Below, piece by piece: positions 1-8,585 of a stretch of 64,000 nt of DNA. Under the pieces are notes generated by a model. The model searched no databases. It saw only the letters and a list, made by a program, of their open reading frames with translations, and was not told the DNA's origin. Position 1 is the stretch's first letter. Every line of letters begins with the position of its first letter. Position numbers and translations under genes: made by a program. The stretch spans positions 212,599-276,598 of the forward strand of contig JAHDXO010000003.1 of assembly GCA_023382975.1 (NCBI GenBank), written 5' to 3'. This DNA is from Pirellulaceae bacterium. Lineage in GTDB: Bacteria; Planctomycetota; Planctomycetia; Pirellulales; Pirellulaceae.

Positions 1-545
1 CGTTGACCCTGCGCGGCGACGGACTCTACCGCCATTCGCCGCTGGACGAGGCAGCCTGGGGACGCGGCAATGGATTCCCGGCGCTCGGTCTGGCGCTGTC
101 GCTGACCTGGTGGCCCGATGACCGCCCGGATCGTGAGGAATTGGTCGCCATGCTGCGCGACCATTTGGCAGCGTTGGCGCCGCACCAGGATCGGACCGGC
201 GCCTGGCATCAGGTGATCGACCGGCCCGAGAGTTATCGCGAGTTGACCTGCACCTGCATGATTCTGTTCGCTGCGGCGCGCGGCGTCCGGCTCGGTTGGC
301 TGGACCGCGAGAGCATCGATCCACTGATCCAGCGCGCCTGGTACGCGGTCCGCACCCGAGTCGGCACGGACGGCCGCTTGGTCGACGTCTGCACCGGCAC
401 CGGCAAGCAGAAATCGCTGGACGACTACTTTCGCCGGCCCGCCATCCTCGGCCCCGATCCCCGCGGCGGCGCCATGGCCCTGCTCGCCGCCGTGGAAATG
501 GCCGACTACCAACTTGCCGCTCAACAAGACGACATCGAGCCTTAG
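1..545 (+). CDS. GH88/GH105-like glycoside hydrolase, C-terminal part
   Basis: The frame is open at the left edge, so only the last 180 or so residues are present. The segment WGRGNGF followed by alternating Trp/Leu-rich helices, then a late GSDP-like region (residues PAILGPDPRGGAMALLA), resembles the alpha/alpha-barrel of unsaturated glucuronyl or rhamnogalacturonyl hydrolases (GH88/GH105, YteR type). Those enzymes cleave unsaturated uronic residues from oligosaccharides released by polysaccharide lyases. The catalytic Asp residues expected earlier in the fold lie outside the window, so activity cannot be judged. It ends 34 nt before the sirtuin start on the same strand. Confidence 0.7.
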   Translation, partial: LTLRGDGLYRHSPLDEAAWGRGNGFPALGLALSLTWWPDDRPDREELVAMLRDHLAALAPHQDRTGAWHQVIDRPESYRELTCTCMILFAAARGVRLGWLDRESIDPLIQRAWYAVRTRVGTDGRLVDVCTGTGKQKSLDDYFRRPAILGPDPRGGAMALLAAVEMADYQLAAQQDDIEP

Positions 546-579
546 TGACAGGTTCCTGGCGGCTTTCGGAGAGCGAACG

Positions 580-1332
580 ATGAACAAGATGGAAATCGCG
601 GCGAGTTGGCTGAAGGAAGCACGCCGTGCGGTGGCGTTCACGGGAGCGGGAATCAGTACGGAGAGCGGCGTGCCCGATTTTCGTTCTCCGGGCGGCGTGT
701 GGTCAAAGTCGCAGCCGGTGTACTTCGATGATTTTCTGGCAAGCGAAGCGGCACGGCTCGAGTACTGGCGCCAGAAGTCGGTGGCGCATCAGGATTTCGT
801 ACAAGCCACTCCCAACCCAGGCCACCGAACCTTGGCGGCCTGGCAAGCATCCGGCCGGCTACGGGCGGTGATCACCCAGAACATCGACGGGTTGCATCAG
901 TTGGCCGGCAGCACCGACGTGGTCGAGTTGCACGGTACGGCGCTCTTCATCGCGTGTTTGCAGTGCGGCGAGCGATACGAGGCCGACCCGCTGGTGCGCC
1001 AGTTCCTGGACACGCAGCAAGTCCCGCCGTGTCCGGCTTGCGGCGGGATCTTGAAACACGCTACCATTTCGTTCGGCCAAGCGTTGGACGGTCGAGTACT
1101 GGACCGCGCCACGCAACTGGTCCGCGAAGCCGATCTGCTGCTGGCCATGGGATCGTCGTTGGTGGTCTATCCCGCGGCTGCCTTGCCCGAGCTTGCTCGG
1201 GAACACGGCGCGCGGCTGGTGATTATCAACCGCGACGCGACGCTCCTCGATTCGCGGGCCGATCTCGTGATCCGGAATTCGATCGGCCAGGCCCTGGTGG
1301 AAATCGACCACTGCATGAACGGACAACCATGA
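580..1332 (+). CDS. cobB: Sirtuin NAD-dependent protein deacetylase
   Basis: A 250-residue Sir2-family protein that would remove acyl groups from lysines using NAD+. Visible motifs are GAGIS at residues 22-26, TQNIDGLHQ near 99-107, the catalytic His in ELHGT (H118), a four-Cys zinc site (C126, C129, C151, C154) and GSSLVVYP near 191-198. The ATG at 580 is preferred over upstream in-frame starts because GGAGAG lies 6 nt before it and the sirtuin fold begins directly after it. The 3' end overlaps the tsaE start by ATGA, which implies translational coupling. Deacetylase versus desuccinylase preference cannot be read from the sequence. Confidence 0.92.
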   Translation: MNKMEIAASWLKEARRAVAFTGAGISTESGVPDFRSPGGVWSKSQPVYFDDFLASEAARLEYWRQKSVAHQDFVQATPNPGHRTLAAWQASGRLRAVITQNIDGLHQLAGSTDVVELHGTALFIACLQCGERYEADPLVRQFLDTQQVPPCPACGGILKHATISFGQALDGRVLDRATQLVREADLLLAMGSSLVVYPAAALPELAREHGARLVIINRDATLLDSRADLVIRNSIGQALVEIDHCMNGQP

Positions 1333-1853
1333 ACTCGACGTACGGAAACATAACCTCGTCCCAATCCCTGTTCGTGTTCGCGGCTCGCGAGGAACGGGAT
1401 ACCTTCCGGCTGGGCGCTGCGCTGGCCGCGGTGCTCCCGCCGGGCACGACCGTGGCGTTGCTGGGAACGCTTGGCGCCGGCAAGACTCGGCTCGTTCAGG
1501 CGATCGCCGCTGCCTGTGGGATTCCGGCCGACAAGGTGACCAGTCCGACCTTCGTCCTCTGCCAGCCCTACGAAGGAACACGCACGCTGTACCATCTAGA
1601 TGCGTACCGGCTGAAGGACGACGACGAATTTCTCGAATTGGGGCCCGAAGAGTATTTCGAATCCGACGGGCTCACCTTGATCGAATGGGCCGACCGTGTC
1701 GAAGCTTGCCTGCCGCCCGAGCGGCTGGAGATCCGGATCGAGGTCGTCGGCGAGTTCTCGCGGGAACTCCGGATCGCCGCGATCGGCGCGCGCTATGCCG
1801 GAATCCCGGCTGCGCTGGGCCGGGCGCTTGGAGAATCGTCTGCGTCGGGTTAG
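1329..1853 (+). CDS. tsaE: tRNA threonylcarbamoyladenosine biosynthesis ATPase TsaE
   Basis: A 174-residue P-loop protein of the TsaE (YjeE) family, the ATPase that works with TsaB and TsaD to make t6A37 on ANN-decoding tRNAs. Diagnostic motifs are the Walker A GTLGAGKT (residues 46-53), SPTFVL (72-77), HLDAYRL (89-95) and LIEWADR (117-123). The ATG overlaps the sirtuin stop (ATGA), and a longer upstream frame is only a shadow of the sirtuin gene. The C-terminus runs about 30 residues past the usual core end and has no recognisable domain. The protein is expected in the cytoplasm. Confidence 0.93.
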   Translation: MNSTYGNITSSQSLFVFAAREERDTFRLGAALAAVLPPGTTVALLGTLGAGKTRLVQAIAAACGIPADKVTSPTFVLCQPYEGTRTLYHLDAYRLKDDDEFLELGPEEYFESDGLTLIEWADRVEACLPPERLEIRIEVVGEFSRELRIAAIGARYAGIPAALGRALGESSASG

Positions 1854-1904
1854 ACTGGTTCCGGTGAGTAACAACTTTTTCCAGGCAAGAGAGCGAGGTG
1901 CCTT

Positions 1905-2603
1905 GTGGACCGACGATCGATGCTGAAGACCAGCGGGACGCTGGCCGGATTGGCTGCCTTGAGTCAGACCGTGGCCGGCGAAGACAAAGAGCCGAAGCAA
2001 CCGAGGCTCCAATTCGACAACGCGGACTTCTACGATTCGGCAGGCGACTTTCGGGACGACAAAGCCAAAGCGGCGGTTGTCCGCTTGTGCCAGCACCACG
2101 GCTACCCGGTATTTCCCGGTTTCGCCGACAATCTCTGGGTCACCGACTACGGCACCGGTCGGTTCACCGAATTGGGACTGGCCGCCTACGTGTTTGTGAA
2201 CAACGTGGAAGACCGGTACATGATGCTGGACATTTTTCTCTTTCCCAACCAGATGCTCCCGGAGCATTGGCACGTAGCGGCGGAAAACAACCCGGCCAAG
2301 ATGGAAGGTTGGCTGGTCCGCTGGGGGATCAGTCACATCGTGGGAATCGGAGAACCGAATCTGAGCCCCGAGGTGGTTGTGCCCAAATGCCACTGGGACG
2401 GACGCGTAACCACCGAGCACGCCGTGGTCGGCACGCCTGGCACGTTCGTCCCGCTCGGCAAGGTGAACTCGCGGCACTGGCAATTCGGTGGTCCCGAGGG
2501 CGCGATCGTCACCGAAGTCGCCAACGTCCACACCAATTCCGGCGTCCGCCACACCGATCCGAAGCTGAACGAGTTCTTCCTGAAGATGGTCGGAGCCGCC
2601 TAG
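1905..2603 (+). CDS. Tat-exported cupin-fold protein, sugar isomerase-like
   Basis: A 232-residue protein. The GTG start at 1905 has GAGG 6 nt upstream and keeps the twin-arginine motif DRRSMLK at residues 2-8. The ATG at 1920 would delete it, so GTG is chosen. After the Ala-rich signal segment the body contains EHWH (E120, H121, H123) in a hydrophobic beta-strand context, with further His residues at TEHAV and RHWQF. This looks like a metal-binding cupin of the type seen in D-lyxose ketol-isomerases. The isomerase assignment is an inference from the EHWH strand. Export by Tat suggests a folded metalloprotein outside the cytoplasm. Confidence 0.6.
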   Translation: MDRRSMLKTSGTLAGLAALSQTVAGEDKEPKQPRLQFDNADFYDSAGDFRDDKAKAAVVRLCQHHGYPVFPGFADNLWVTDYGTGRFTELGLAAYVFVNNVEDRYMMLDIFLFPNQMLPEHWHVAAENNPAKMEGWLVRWGISHIVGIGEPNLSPEVVVPKCHWDGRVTTEHAVVGTPGTFVPLGKVNSRHWQFGGPEGAIVTEVANVHTNSGVRHTDPKLNEFFLKMVGAA

Positions 2604-2815
2604 CCCGAGAGGCCTTGCATATCGCCCACTCGACAAATCGAGCCTCTGCCACCTCGTCGGCGAATTTCAGGAAAAATCGTTTGGCTTGAATCCGGCGAGG
2701 TGTGTCCAGCGAGTACCTAAGCAGAGTCCGTGAAACGGGCCACGGTGAAGCCGGGTGAACATTCCAGTCGGCATCGCCTGCGATAACGGCCAGCTTCTTC
2801 CGCCTGGAACCGAGT

Positions 2816-3376
2816 GTGGCAGAAACGATCCTCGACAAAGTGGCCGCGGCCCAACCTGAGGCAGTGGAACAGTGCCTAACTCGCTACGGCCCCCTGGTGT
2901 GGTCGCTGGCGCGACGCTGGTCGCCCACGTTCGCGGATGCCGAGGATGCCGCGCAGGAGATCTTCACCGATCTGTGGCGGGCTGCTGAGCGGTTTGATCC
3001 TCGGCGAGAACCGTCCGAGGCCACGTTTGTCGCCATGATCGCCCGGCGGAGATTGATCGACCGCCACCGCAGACGAGCCCGCCAGCCGAATACGACCGAG
3101 CTGGAGCATTCGCTGACGATGCCGGCCGCCGAGCAGCCGGATCAACTCGAGATTGGCGAAGAGGCGGGCCGCGTTCGCGAGCTGCTCGAACAACTGCGGC
3201 CCGAAGAGCGTCAGGTCCTGGAGCTAACGTTCTTTCACGGGCTGTCCCAGTCCGAAATCAGCCAGCGAATCCAACTTCCTCTCGGCACCGTCAAGACGCA
3301 CGCGCGACGGGGCCTGATTCGCTTGCGAGAACTGGCTGCCGATTTGTTGGAACGTGCGAAGGAGCCAACGTCATGA
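2816..3376 (+). CDS. ECF-family RNA polymerase sigma factor
   Basis: A 186-residue sigma-70 family protein with region 2 (YGPLVWSLARRW, then DAEDAAQEIF, residues about 24-50) and region 4 (LTFFHGLSQSEISQRI, then LPLGTVKTHARRG, about 138-172). GTG at 2816 is used because no ATG precedes region 2 in frame. It overlaps the following anti-sigma gene by ATGA, the standard sigma/anti-sigma arrangement of the SigK/RskA type. It should direct polymerase to a small regulon when released from the membrane partner. The promoters it recognises are not identifiable here. Confidence 0.92.
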   Translation: MAETILDKVAAAQPEAVEQCLTRYGPLVWSLARRWSPTFADAEDAAQEIFTDLWRAAERFDPRREPSEATFVAMIARRRLIDRHRRRARQPNTTELEHSLTMPAAEQPDQLEIGEEAGRVRELLEQLRPEERQVLELTFFHGLSQSEISQRIQLPLGTVKTHARRGLIRLRELAADLLERAKEPTS

Positions 3377-4284
3377 CCCAATCACCGCATTTCGATCACG
3401 ATCGTCTGCTGGAACTGCTGGCGGAGCGGGCCTTGGTCGGCCTCGATGCTGACCAGCAACGCGAGTTGGAGTCGTTGTTGCAGAGGCATCCCGCCTTCGA
3501 CGCCGAATGCCTCGACCGCACCGCCGCCCTGCTGGACACTGCGGCCGCCGCCGGCGACACGGAACCTCTGCCGTCGTCGTTGCACGACCGCATTCTGGCC
3601 GATCGTAGGTTGGGGCTCCAGCCCCGACCCGGCTCGGGGGACGGCGAAGGCGCCCTTGCCCGCACACACGGTCTGGACAGGCCGTCGCACGGAAGACGCA
3701 TGCACCGGCGCGAAGTCGTCGCTTGGCTGACCGCCGCGGCGTGCCTGTTGGTGGCCGTGTTCACTTGGTACACCCAACCGACGGCGGCTCCGCCTCCGAT
3801 GTCGCCAACGCTTGCGAACATCGAACCGCCCGTAACCACGCCCGAGACCGATGCGCCCGACCCGTCCACCGCGACACTGACCATTGCCCAGTTGCGAGAG
3901 CAACTGCTGGCCTCGGCTCCTGATGTGCTGCATTTGCAACTGGTGAGCAACGACAACGGTGCGGTTGCCCGGCAACCCGGCGGCGATATTGTTTGGAGCA
4001 GCGGAAGGCAGATGGGTTACCTCCGCCTGCAGGGACTGGTGAACAACGATCCGCCGCAACGTCAGTATCAGCTCTGGATTATCGGGGGCGACGCATCCGG
4101 CAACGAGGTGATCAATGGCGGCGTGTTTTTTGTGGATCGGAGCTCAGGTGAACTGGTTCTGCCGATTCAGGCGGATCATTTTGTTCAACAGCCAATGATG
4201 TTTCTCGTCAGCGTGGAACCACTAGGAGGCGGCAGTGCCTTGACCCCCACGCTGCTGGCCAGGGCGGACGGCGTAGGGCCGTGA
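3373..4284 (+). CDS. Membrane anti-sigma factor, RskA-like
   Basis: A 303-residue protein coupled by ATGA to the ECF sigma gene. Residues 1-75 form an acidic/Leu-rich zinc-finger-like or helical sigma-binding region (HDRLLELLAERALVGLD). A single membrane span lies near residues 115-133 (VVAWLTAAACLLVAVFTWY), and the outer domain has the anti-sigma-K signature GDIVWSSGRQMGYLRLQGL with YQLWI. It presumably holds the sigma factor at the membrane until a signal causes release. The linker at residues about 78-108 is encoded by a palindromic repeat (see 3608-3629) and reads as low-complexity sequence, so that part may be a later insertion. Confidence 0.88.
   Translation: MTQSPHFDHDRLLELLAERALVGLDADQQRELESLLQRHPAFDAECLDRTAALLDTAAAAGDTEPLPSSLHDRILADRRLGLQPRPGSGDGEGALARTHGLDRPSHGRRMHRREVVAWLTAAACLLVAVFTWYTQPTAAPPPMSPTLANIEPPVTTPETDAPDPSTATLTIAQLREQLLASAPDVLHLQLVSNDNGAVARQPGGDIVWSSGRQMGYLRLQGLVNNDPPQRQYQLWIIGGDASGNEVINGGVFFVDRSSGELVLPIQADHFVQQPMMFLVSVEPLGGGSALTPTLLARADGVGP
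3608..3629. repeat. Palindromic repeat inside the anti-sigma linker
   Basis: GGTTGGGGCT and AGCCCCGACC form an almost perfect 10-bp dyad with a 2-nt loop. The only non-Watson-Crick pair is one G-T. The sequence is of the intergenic REP-like kind yet is read through in frame in the cytoplasmic linker of the anti-sigma factor. Confidence 0.6.
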
Positions 4285-4331
4285 AAAGACCACTTGAAGA
4301 ACGGAACGCAATCGCACAGGAGTGAATTGAA

Positions 4332-6917
4332 ATGAACGCGACCTCGTACGTCCGAGGAAAGCATCACCATTTAGGTCTTTTTCTGCTCGGCGCAGTTTTG
4401 ATTGGGATGCCCACGGACGTCCACGCCTTATGCGGTCTGGATGGCGCAGTCCGCGAACAGATCCGCCACGCGAGGGAGCTATCTCGGAAAACCAGCCTGT
4501 GGTTCGGCACTTGCTCCGTTTGCCATCTTGCCACATCGGGAGGGCCGCGCAACGAGTATGGCAACTCGATCAACACGCTGTTAAGGCTCAGTGAGGGCGC
4601 GCGCACGGATCCTGCACGGCAACGGGAGGCGGGGCGGCGGATGACGGATATCCTGGCGAACCCCTTGTCGCCCAATTCGCCCACGTTCGGCGAGTTGTTC
4701 CAGCAGGGGCGGTTTCCGGCACGTTCTCTGGCTCGCCAGGATCCCCCGCTTCCGGAAGTCCCCGTCAGGGTCTCCGAAGATATCACCGTCCAGCAGGCGC
4801 GCGACCTGGTTCAAGAGATTGAGGCGGAATCGCCGTTTGGCATCCTGCAACTCAGCAGGACTTACGAGCTGACCCCGGCGGTAGCCGAGGCCCTGGCGGA
4901 GTTCCGGGGAGAGATGCTGATCCTCGGGCTGAAGTCGCTCTCGGCCGAGGTAGCCGCCGCGTTGGCGAAAAGTCAGGCCGAGACCGTCTGGCTGCACTCG
5001 GTGACCTCCGTTTCCCCCGAGGCCGCTGAGTCGCTCGTCAAGCTGCCTGGCCATCTGTTTCTGACCAGCCTGGCGGAACTCGATTCGGTGCCCCTGGCCG
5101 AAAAACTCGTCGCCCGACCGGGCGCCTTATCGTTTCCCTACCTGACCACCATCTCGCCGGAGATCGCGGCAGTGTTGGCCAAAAACGAACGAAGCCTGAC
5201 GCTGGCCGGCTTGACCGACGTTTCGCTTGACGTCCAGGAGAAGCTGGCCAAAGCTGCCGGTGGTCTCTCGCTGCCGAACCTCACGTCGCTCGACTCGCTG
5301 CCGCTGACGAAGAAATTGGCAGCGAGCGTCGTGCTGCTTCCTGATGTCAAAAAGTTGTCTGCGGAACAGGCGGAGCTGTTGCTCGGGGCGAAGGGGCAAG
5401 GAAGTTTCTGGGGCGGTATCTGGTTGCCCCTGGCTGCGGTAACACCGGAAGTGGCCAATGTGCTGGCCGCGACCCCAAGTACCGTCAACCTGACACTGGT
5501 CGGCGACGGTCCCCTTCCCGACGCGGTCTTGAGAACGCTGTTGAGATCCCGGTTGAGGCTCTCGTTACGGGATTTGGAAGAGCTTACGGCAAGCCAGATC
5601 CGCATCGTGGCCGAAGAATTGGCCGACAGGACCGTTCGTCCTGGAGTGGTGGAATCCGCGTCACTAAGTCTACCGAACCTGAAGAAGCTAGACTCGGCGC
5701 TGCTCGCGGAAACGCTTGTCAAAGCCATCGGGTTCAATTTCCCTGGCGTCACGGAGATCTCGCCGGAGGCCGCTGCGGCATTGGGCGCCCTCCCGGACGG
5801 CGAGGCCATCGGCCCTGAAATGAAGAGGATCGTGGTTCCAAGCGGCGCTCTTTCTTTTCCAAGTCTGCAGGAACTTTCGAATGAAACGGCTCGGCTGTTG
5901 ATGCAGAAACGTTGGGCATCGATCTCGCTGCCGGCGCTCGAGGAGGTTTCGCTGGAAACCGTCCGTCTGATGGCTAGACAGACATCTAGCTTAAATCTGG
6001 GCATCCCGACGCTGCCTACGGAATTCGCCGGTGCCTTTGCCGAGCTTCCCACGCGTCAGCCGATGGCCGGGGACAACATCTCGTTTCCTTATTTGACTGA
6101 CCTCTCTCCGGAAGCTGCTCGGATTCTGGTGACATCGCTGAACCGGGGATTTCGAGAGGTCCCCAGCGGATTCGGCAAGTTCAGCAATTCGCCGAGGTTG
6201 AGCTTTGGAGGCGGCTCAGGCTTCGCCACCCTTTCTCCGGAGTTGGCCGTTGAACTCGCCAAGTATGAGGGGAACCTTGCGATCGAAGGTCTGGGTGAAT
6301 TGCCGGCCGAATCCGCCGCCGCGCTCGCGTCGTACCCTGGTCCCCGCTTGTCCATATCCGACACCGGTATGGCCGAGGGCATGGAGAGACTCTCGCCGGA
6401 AGCAGCCGCGGCGCTGGCCAAATCTTCCGCAATCTTGCATATCCCACTCAGGCATCTCGACTCGAAGCCGCTCGCCGAACGGTTTGTTCAGCAGCGCGGT
6501 AGCTCGACATTGTACAACCTTGAAACCGTCTCCAGGGAAGCTGCTCCGGCGCTAACTCAATACAGCTCGTTCTTTGACCTGCGAGCATTGAGGGTGCTGG
6601 ATTCGCCGGAAATGGCGAGGCGATTCGTGGAAGGCGTTACAACAAGCAACGCCATCAATCTGCCCGCGCTTGCCACACTCTCTCCGGAAGCCGCGGAAGT
6701 CCTCGGGGCGGGATCAAAGTCGATGCATCTGGGACTGACCGTGCTCGATTCTCCCGCAGTCGCCAGGGCGCTGAGCAAGTCGCGGCAAGGGGTCAATCTT
6801 TCGCGTCTGCGAGCCGCTACGCCGGAAGTGATCGCGATCCTGAAGGAAAGCAAGTCGATCCAAACACCGCCGCTGGAATCGTTGTATGTTCTGTCCGAGT
6901 CCAATGTTCGTCCCTAG
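4332..6917 (+). CDS. Secreted leucine-rich repeat-like protein with one CXXCH motif
   Basis: An 861-residue protein with a signal peptide (hydrophobic LGLFLLGAVLIGM near residues 14-26). The mature start contains CSVCH at residues 61-65, a canonical c-type heme attachment motif, within a short cytochrome-like or zinc-like segment. From about residue 140 to the C-terminus the protein is built of degenerate 22-26-residue units of the form LxxLTxLSPEAAxALAK, a planctomycete leucine-rich repeat variant. AGGAG lies 9 nt before the ATG. It follows the sigma/anti-sigma pair by 47 nt and could be in its regulon. Heme binding is possible but rests on the motif alone, and the partner bound by the repeats is unknown. 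Confidence 0.75.
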   Translation: MNATSYVRGKHHHLGLFLLGAVLIGMPTDVHALCGLDGAVREQIRHARELSRKTSLWFGTCSVCHLATSGGPRNEYGNSINTLLRLSEGARTDPARQREAGRRMTDILANPLSPNSPTFGELFQQGRFPARSLARQDPPLPEVPVRVSEDITVQQARDLVQEIEAESPFGILQLSRTYELTPAVAEALAEFRGEMLILGLKSLSAEVAAALAKSQAETVWLHSVTSVSPEAAESLVKLPGHLFLTSLAELDSVPLAEKLVARPGALSFPYLTTISPEIAAVLAKNERSLTLAGLTDVSLDVQEKLAKAAGGLSLPNLTSLDSLPLTKKLAASVVLLPDVKKLSAEQAELLLGAKGQGSFWGGIWLPLAAVTPEVANVLAATPSTVNLTLVGDGPLPDAVLRTLLRSRLRLSLRDLEELTASQIRIVAEELADRTVRPGVVESASLSLPNLKKLDSALLAETLVKAIGFNFPGVTEISPEAAAALGALPDGEAIGPEMKRIVVPSGALSFPSLQELSNETARLLMQKRWASISLPALEEVSLETVRLMARQTSSLNLGIPTLPTEFAGAFAELPTRQPMAGDNISFPYLTDLSPEAARILVTSLNRGFREVPSGFGKFSNSPRLSFGGGSGFATLSPELAVELAKYEGNLAIEGLGELPAESAAALASYPGPRLSISDTGMAEGMERLSPEAAAALAKSSAILHIPLRHLDSKPLAERFVQQRGSSTLYNLETVSREAAPALTQYSSFFDLRALRVLDSPEMARRFVEGVTTSNAINLPALATLSPEAAEVLGAGSKSMHLGLTVLDSPAVARALSKSRQGVNLSRLRAATPEVIAILKESKSIQTPPLESLYVLSESNVRP

Positions 6918-7271
6918 CAACACTCACGAAACAACTTGCTCAAGTCTCTTTGTAGCTGCCGTTGCCAGATGGCGGTTGATGATGCTTGCTACCAGGGCCA
7001 AGGGCCCGCCCGTTTCCCTAGCCCAGCCCAACGGGCTGGGTGGCGAAAGAAGGAGGATCGCCCAAGCGCCAACGGCCCGGCCATTTGTCAAATGTCGGCG
7101 TATGGATTTGTCGGGATACTGTAGACGGCCGGGCCTTCAGCCCTCCAGAAAAACCGCTCCTCAGTTCCCAGGCCGTTGGCCTGGGCTAGGCAAATTGCCG
7201 GGCCTTCGGCCCGAGAGCCAATGCAACACTGCTTTCGCTGCTGCCACCAACCGCCTTACGGAGTCTGCCTG
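6918..7271. repeat. Intergenic region with three GC hairpins
   Basis: No gene is supported here. The region contains three perfect hairpins typical of planctomycete intergenic repeats: cccagccc/gggctggg at 7022-7040, cccaggcc/ggcctggg at 7167-7185 and cgggcc/ggcccg at 7199-7213. The first could terminate the upstream transcript, but no T-run follows. Confidence 0.6.
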
Positions 7272-8393
7272 ATGTTCAACCCACCCTGCCGCCTTGCCGA
7301 TATCTTGACCATCGCCGCGTGGTGTTGCCTCGCCACGGCGGCGAGTGCCGAAGAACCGGCAACGGATGCCCCGCCCGCCACGGCCGAACAACTCGTGCAG
7401 CAGCTTGGAGATGCTTCCTTCGAGCAGCGCGAGCGTGCGAGCCGGCAATTACTGGAGATCGGCCTGGAGGCGCGGGCGGCCCTGGACGAGGGCATGCGGC
7501 ACCCCGATGCGGAGATCGCCTTTCGCTGCCGCCGCCTGTGGGACGAGGTGCGTTTCCTCGCCGGTTGGCGGCAGGTGAGCCTGATCGTCGGCGACTCGCC
7601 GGCGGCTCGCGCGCTGTATGACAAGATGTTCTTGGCCGACCCCGCCTTGTGGTACCAACTTGCCGAGAATCCCGGACCAATAGACGGGCTGTTTCCGGAG
7701 CGGCGAACACGGCTTGAGCAAGCGGTCACGCAGGCACAAGTCCCCCCCGCGGTTCTTCTGGAAGGAACGCTCGCCAATGCCTTCTACTTCGGCTTGCTGG
7801 CCAAGCAGGCGAATCCCCAGCAGGAACTCGAGCGTCTGGACGGCCTGCTGCGTTTCGGGGCGAGTCGGCAGGCACTCAAGGACAACCAAGTCCTAGGCGA
7901 CCTGTGGGACCTATGGGCCAAGGCCACCGACATGGGGACGGAGACCATGGAAAGCGATGGACCGGCCCTGGATCGGCTTCTAGGAGCCCTGCAAGACAAG
8001 CGGCCTCAGGCGCGCGACATCGCCCTCAATATGCTGGCCGATGAACGTATCCCCGCCGGACAACGCCAGTATGCGTTGCTGACCTTGGCAAAGTTCAAGA
8101 ATCCCGCGGACGATGAAGTGATTCAAAAATGGCGGAACGATTCGTCACCGCTGGACACGCTGTTTTCCCGCGGCGCCGTCATCAAATCGCAGCTAGGCGA
8201 TGTGGCGCTGGCGGCCACCATTTACCGCGCCGGACAGGATCCCGGTACCCTCGGGTTCGAATACGCGAAACCCGATCCCAATACACTGTACTCTCCATCG
8301 ACGCTGGGGTTCAAGAACGAAGAAGAACGCGCCCAAGCCGTGAAGAACTGGACCGATTTTGCAACCAAACAACGCGGCGATGAAAGCCGATAA
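7272..8393 (+). CDS. Secreted protein with HEAT-like N-terminal segment
   Basis: A 373-residue protein of unknown function. The ATG at 7272 gives a signal peptide (LADILTIAAWCCLATAASAEE). An in-frame extension upstream falls in repeat DNA and is rejected. After the signal comes a HEAT-like pair of helices (QQLGDASFEQRERASRQLLE with GLEARAALDEGMRHPDAEI), a module used in many planctomycete periplasmic proteins. The remainder is alpha-helical (TPR/HEAT-like, LERLDGLLRFG and so on) and contains no catalytic motif. It precedes the propeller protein at 8586 and may act with it at the envelope, but that is only positional. Confidence 0.6.
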   Translation: MFNPPCRLADILTIAAWCCLATAASAEEPATDAPPATAEQLVQQLGDASFEQRERASRQLLEIGLEARAALDEGMRHPDAEIAFRCRRLWDEVRFLAGWRQVSLIVGDSPAARALYDKMFLADPALWYQLAENPGPIDGLFPERRTRLEQAVTQAQVPPAVLLEGTLANAFYFGLLAKQANPQQELERLDGLLRFGASRQALKDNQVLGDLWDLWAKATDMGTETMESDGPALDRLLGALQDKRPQARDIALNMLADERIPAGQRQYALLTLAKFKNPADDEVIQKWRNDSSPLDTLFSRGAVIKSQLGDVALAATIYRAGQDPGTLGFEYAKPDPNTLYSPSTLGFKNEEERAQAVKNWTDFATKQRGDESR

Positions 8394-8421
8394 GGACCTC
8401 GGAGAAATAGCTCAAACAGAT

Positions 8422-8482
8422 AGTAGCAGGCACACTCCGTGTGCCGTCCGCCGGTCACGGCACACGGAGTGTGCCTACTACT
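8422..8482. terminator. Long near-perfect inverted repeat, possible bidirectional terminator
   Basis: Two 26-nt arms (8422-8447 and 8457-8482) match at 25 of 26 positions around a 9-nt loop. The core is GGCACACTCCGTGTGCC. It lies just after the stop of the HEAT-like protein and is followed by a short cttt, so it could stop transcription. It also has the look of a dispersed planctomycete repeat. Confidence 0.55.
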
Positions 8483-8585
8483 TTGGCACCGAATAACTCA
8501 TTTGCGTGCGGTGCCGTGTCCTCTGCTGAAACGATAGACCAGACGCCGGTCGCCATTGCATGCTTTGATTCGGGGGGAGAAAACA

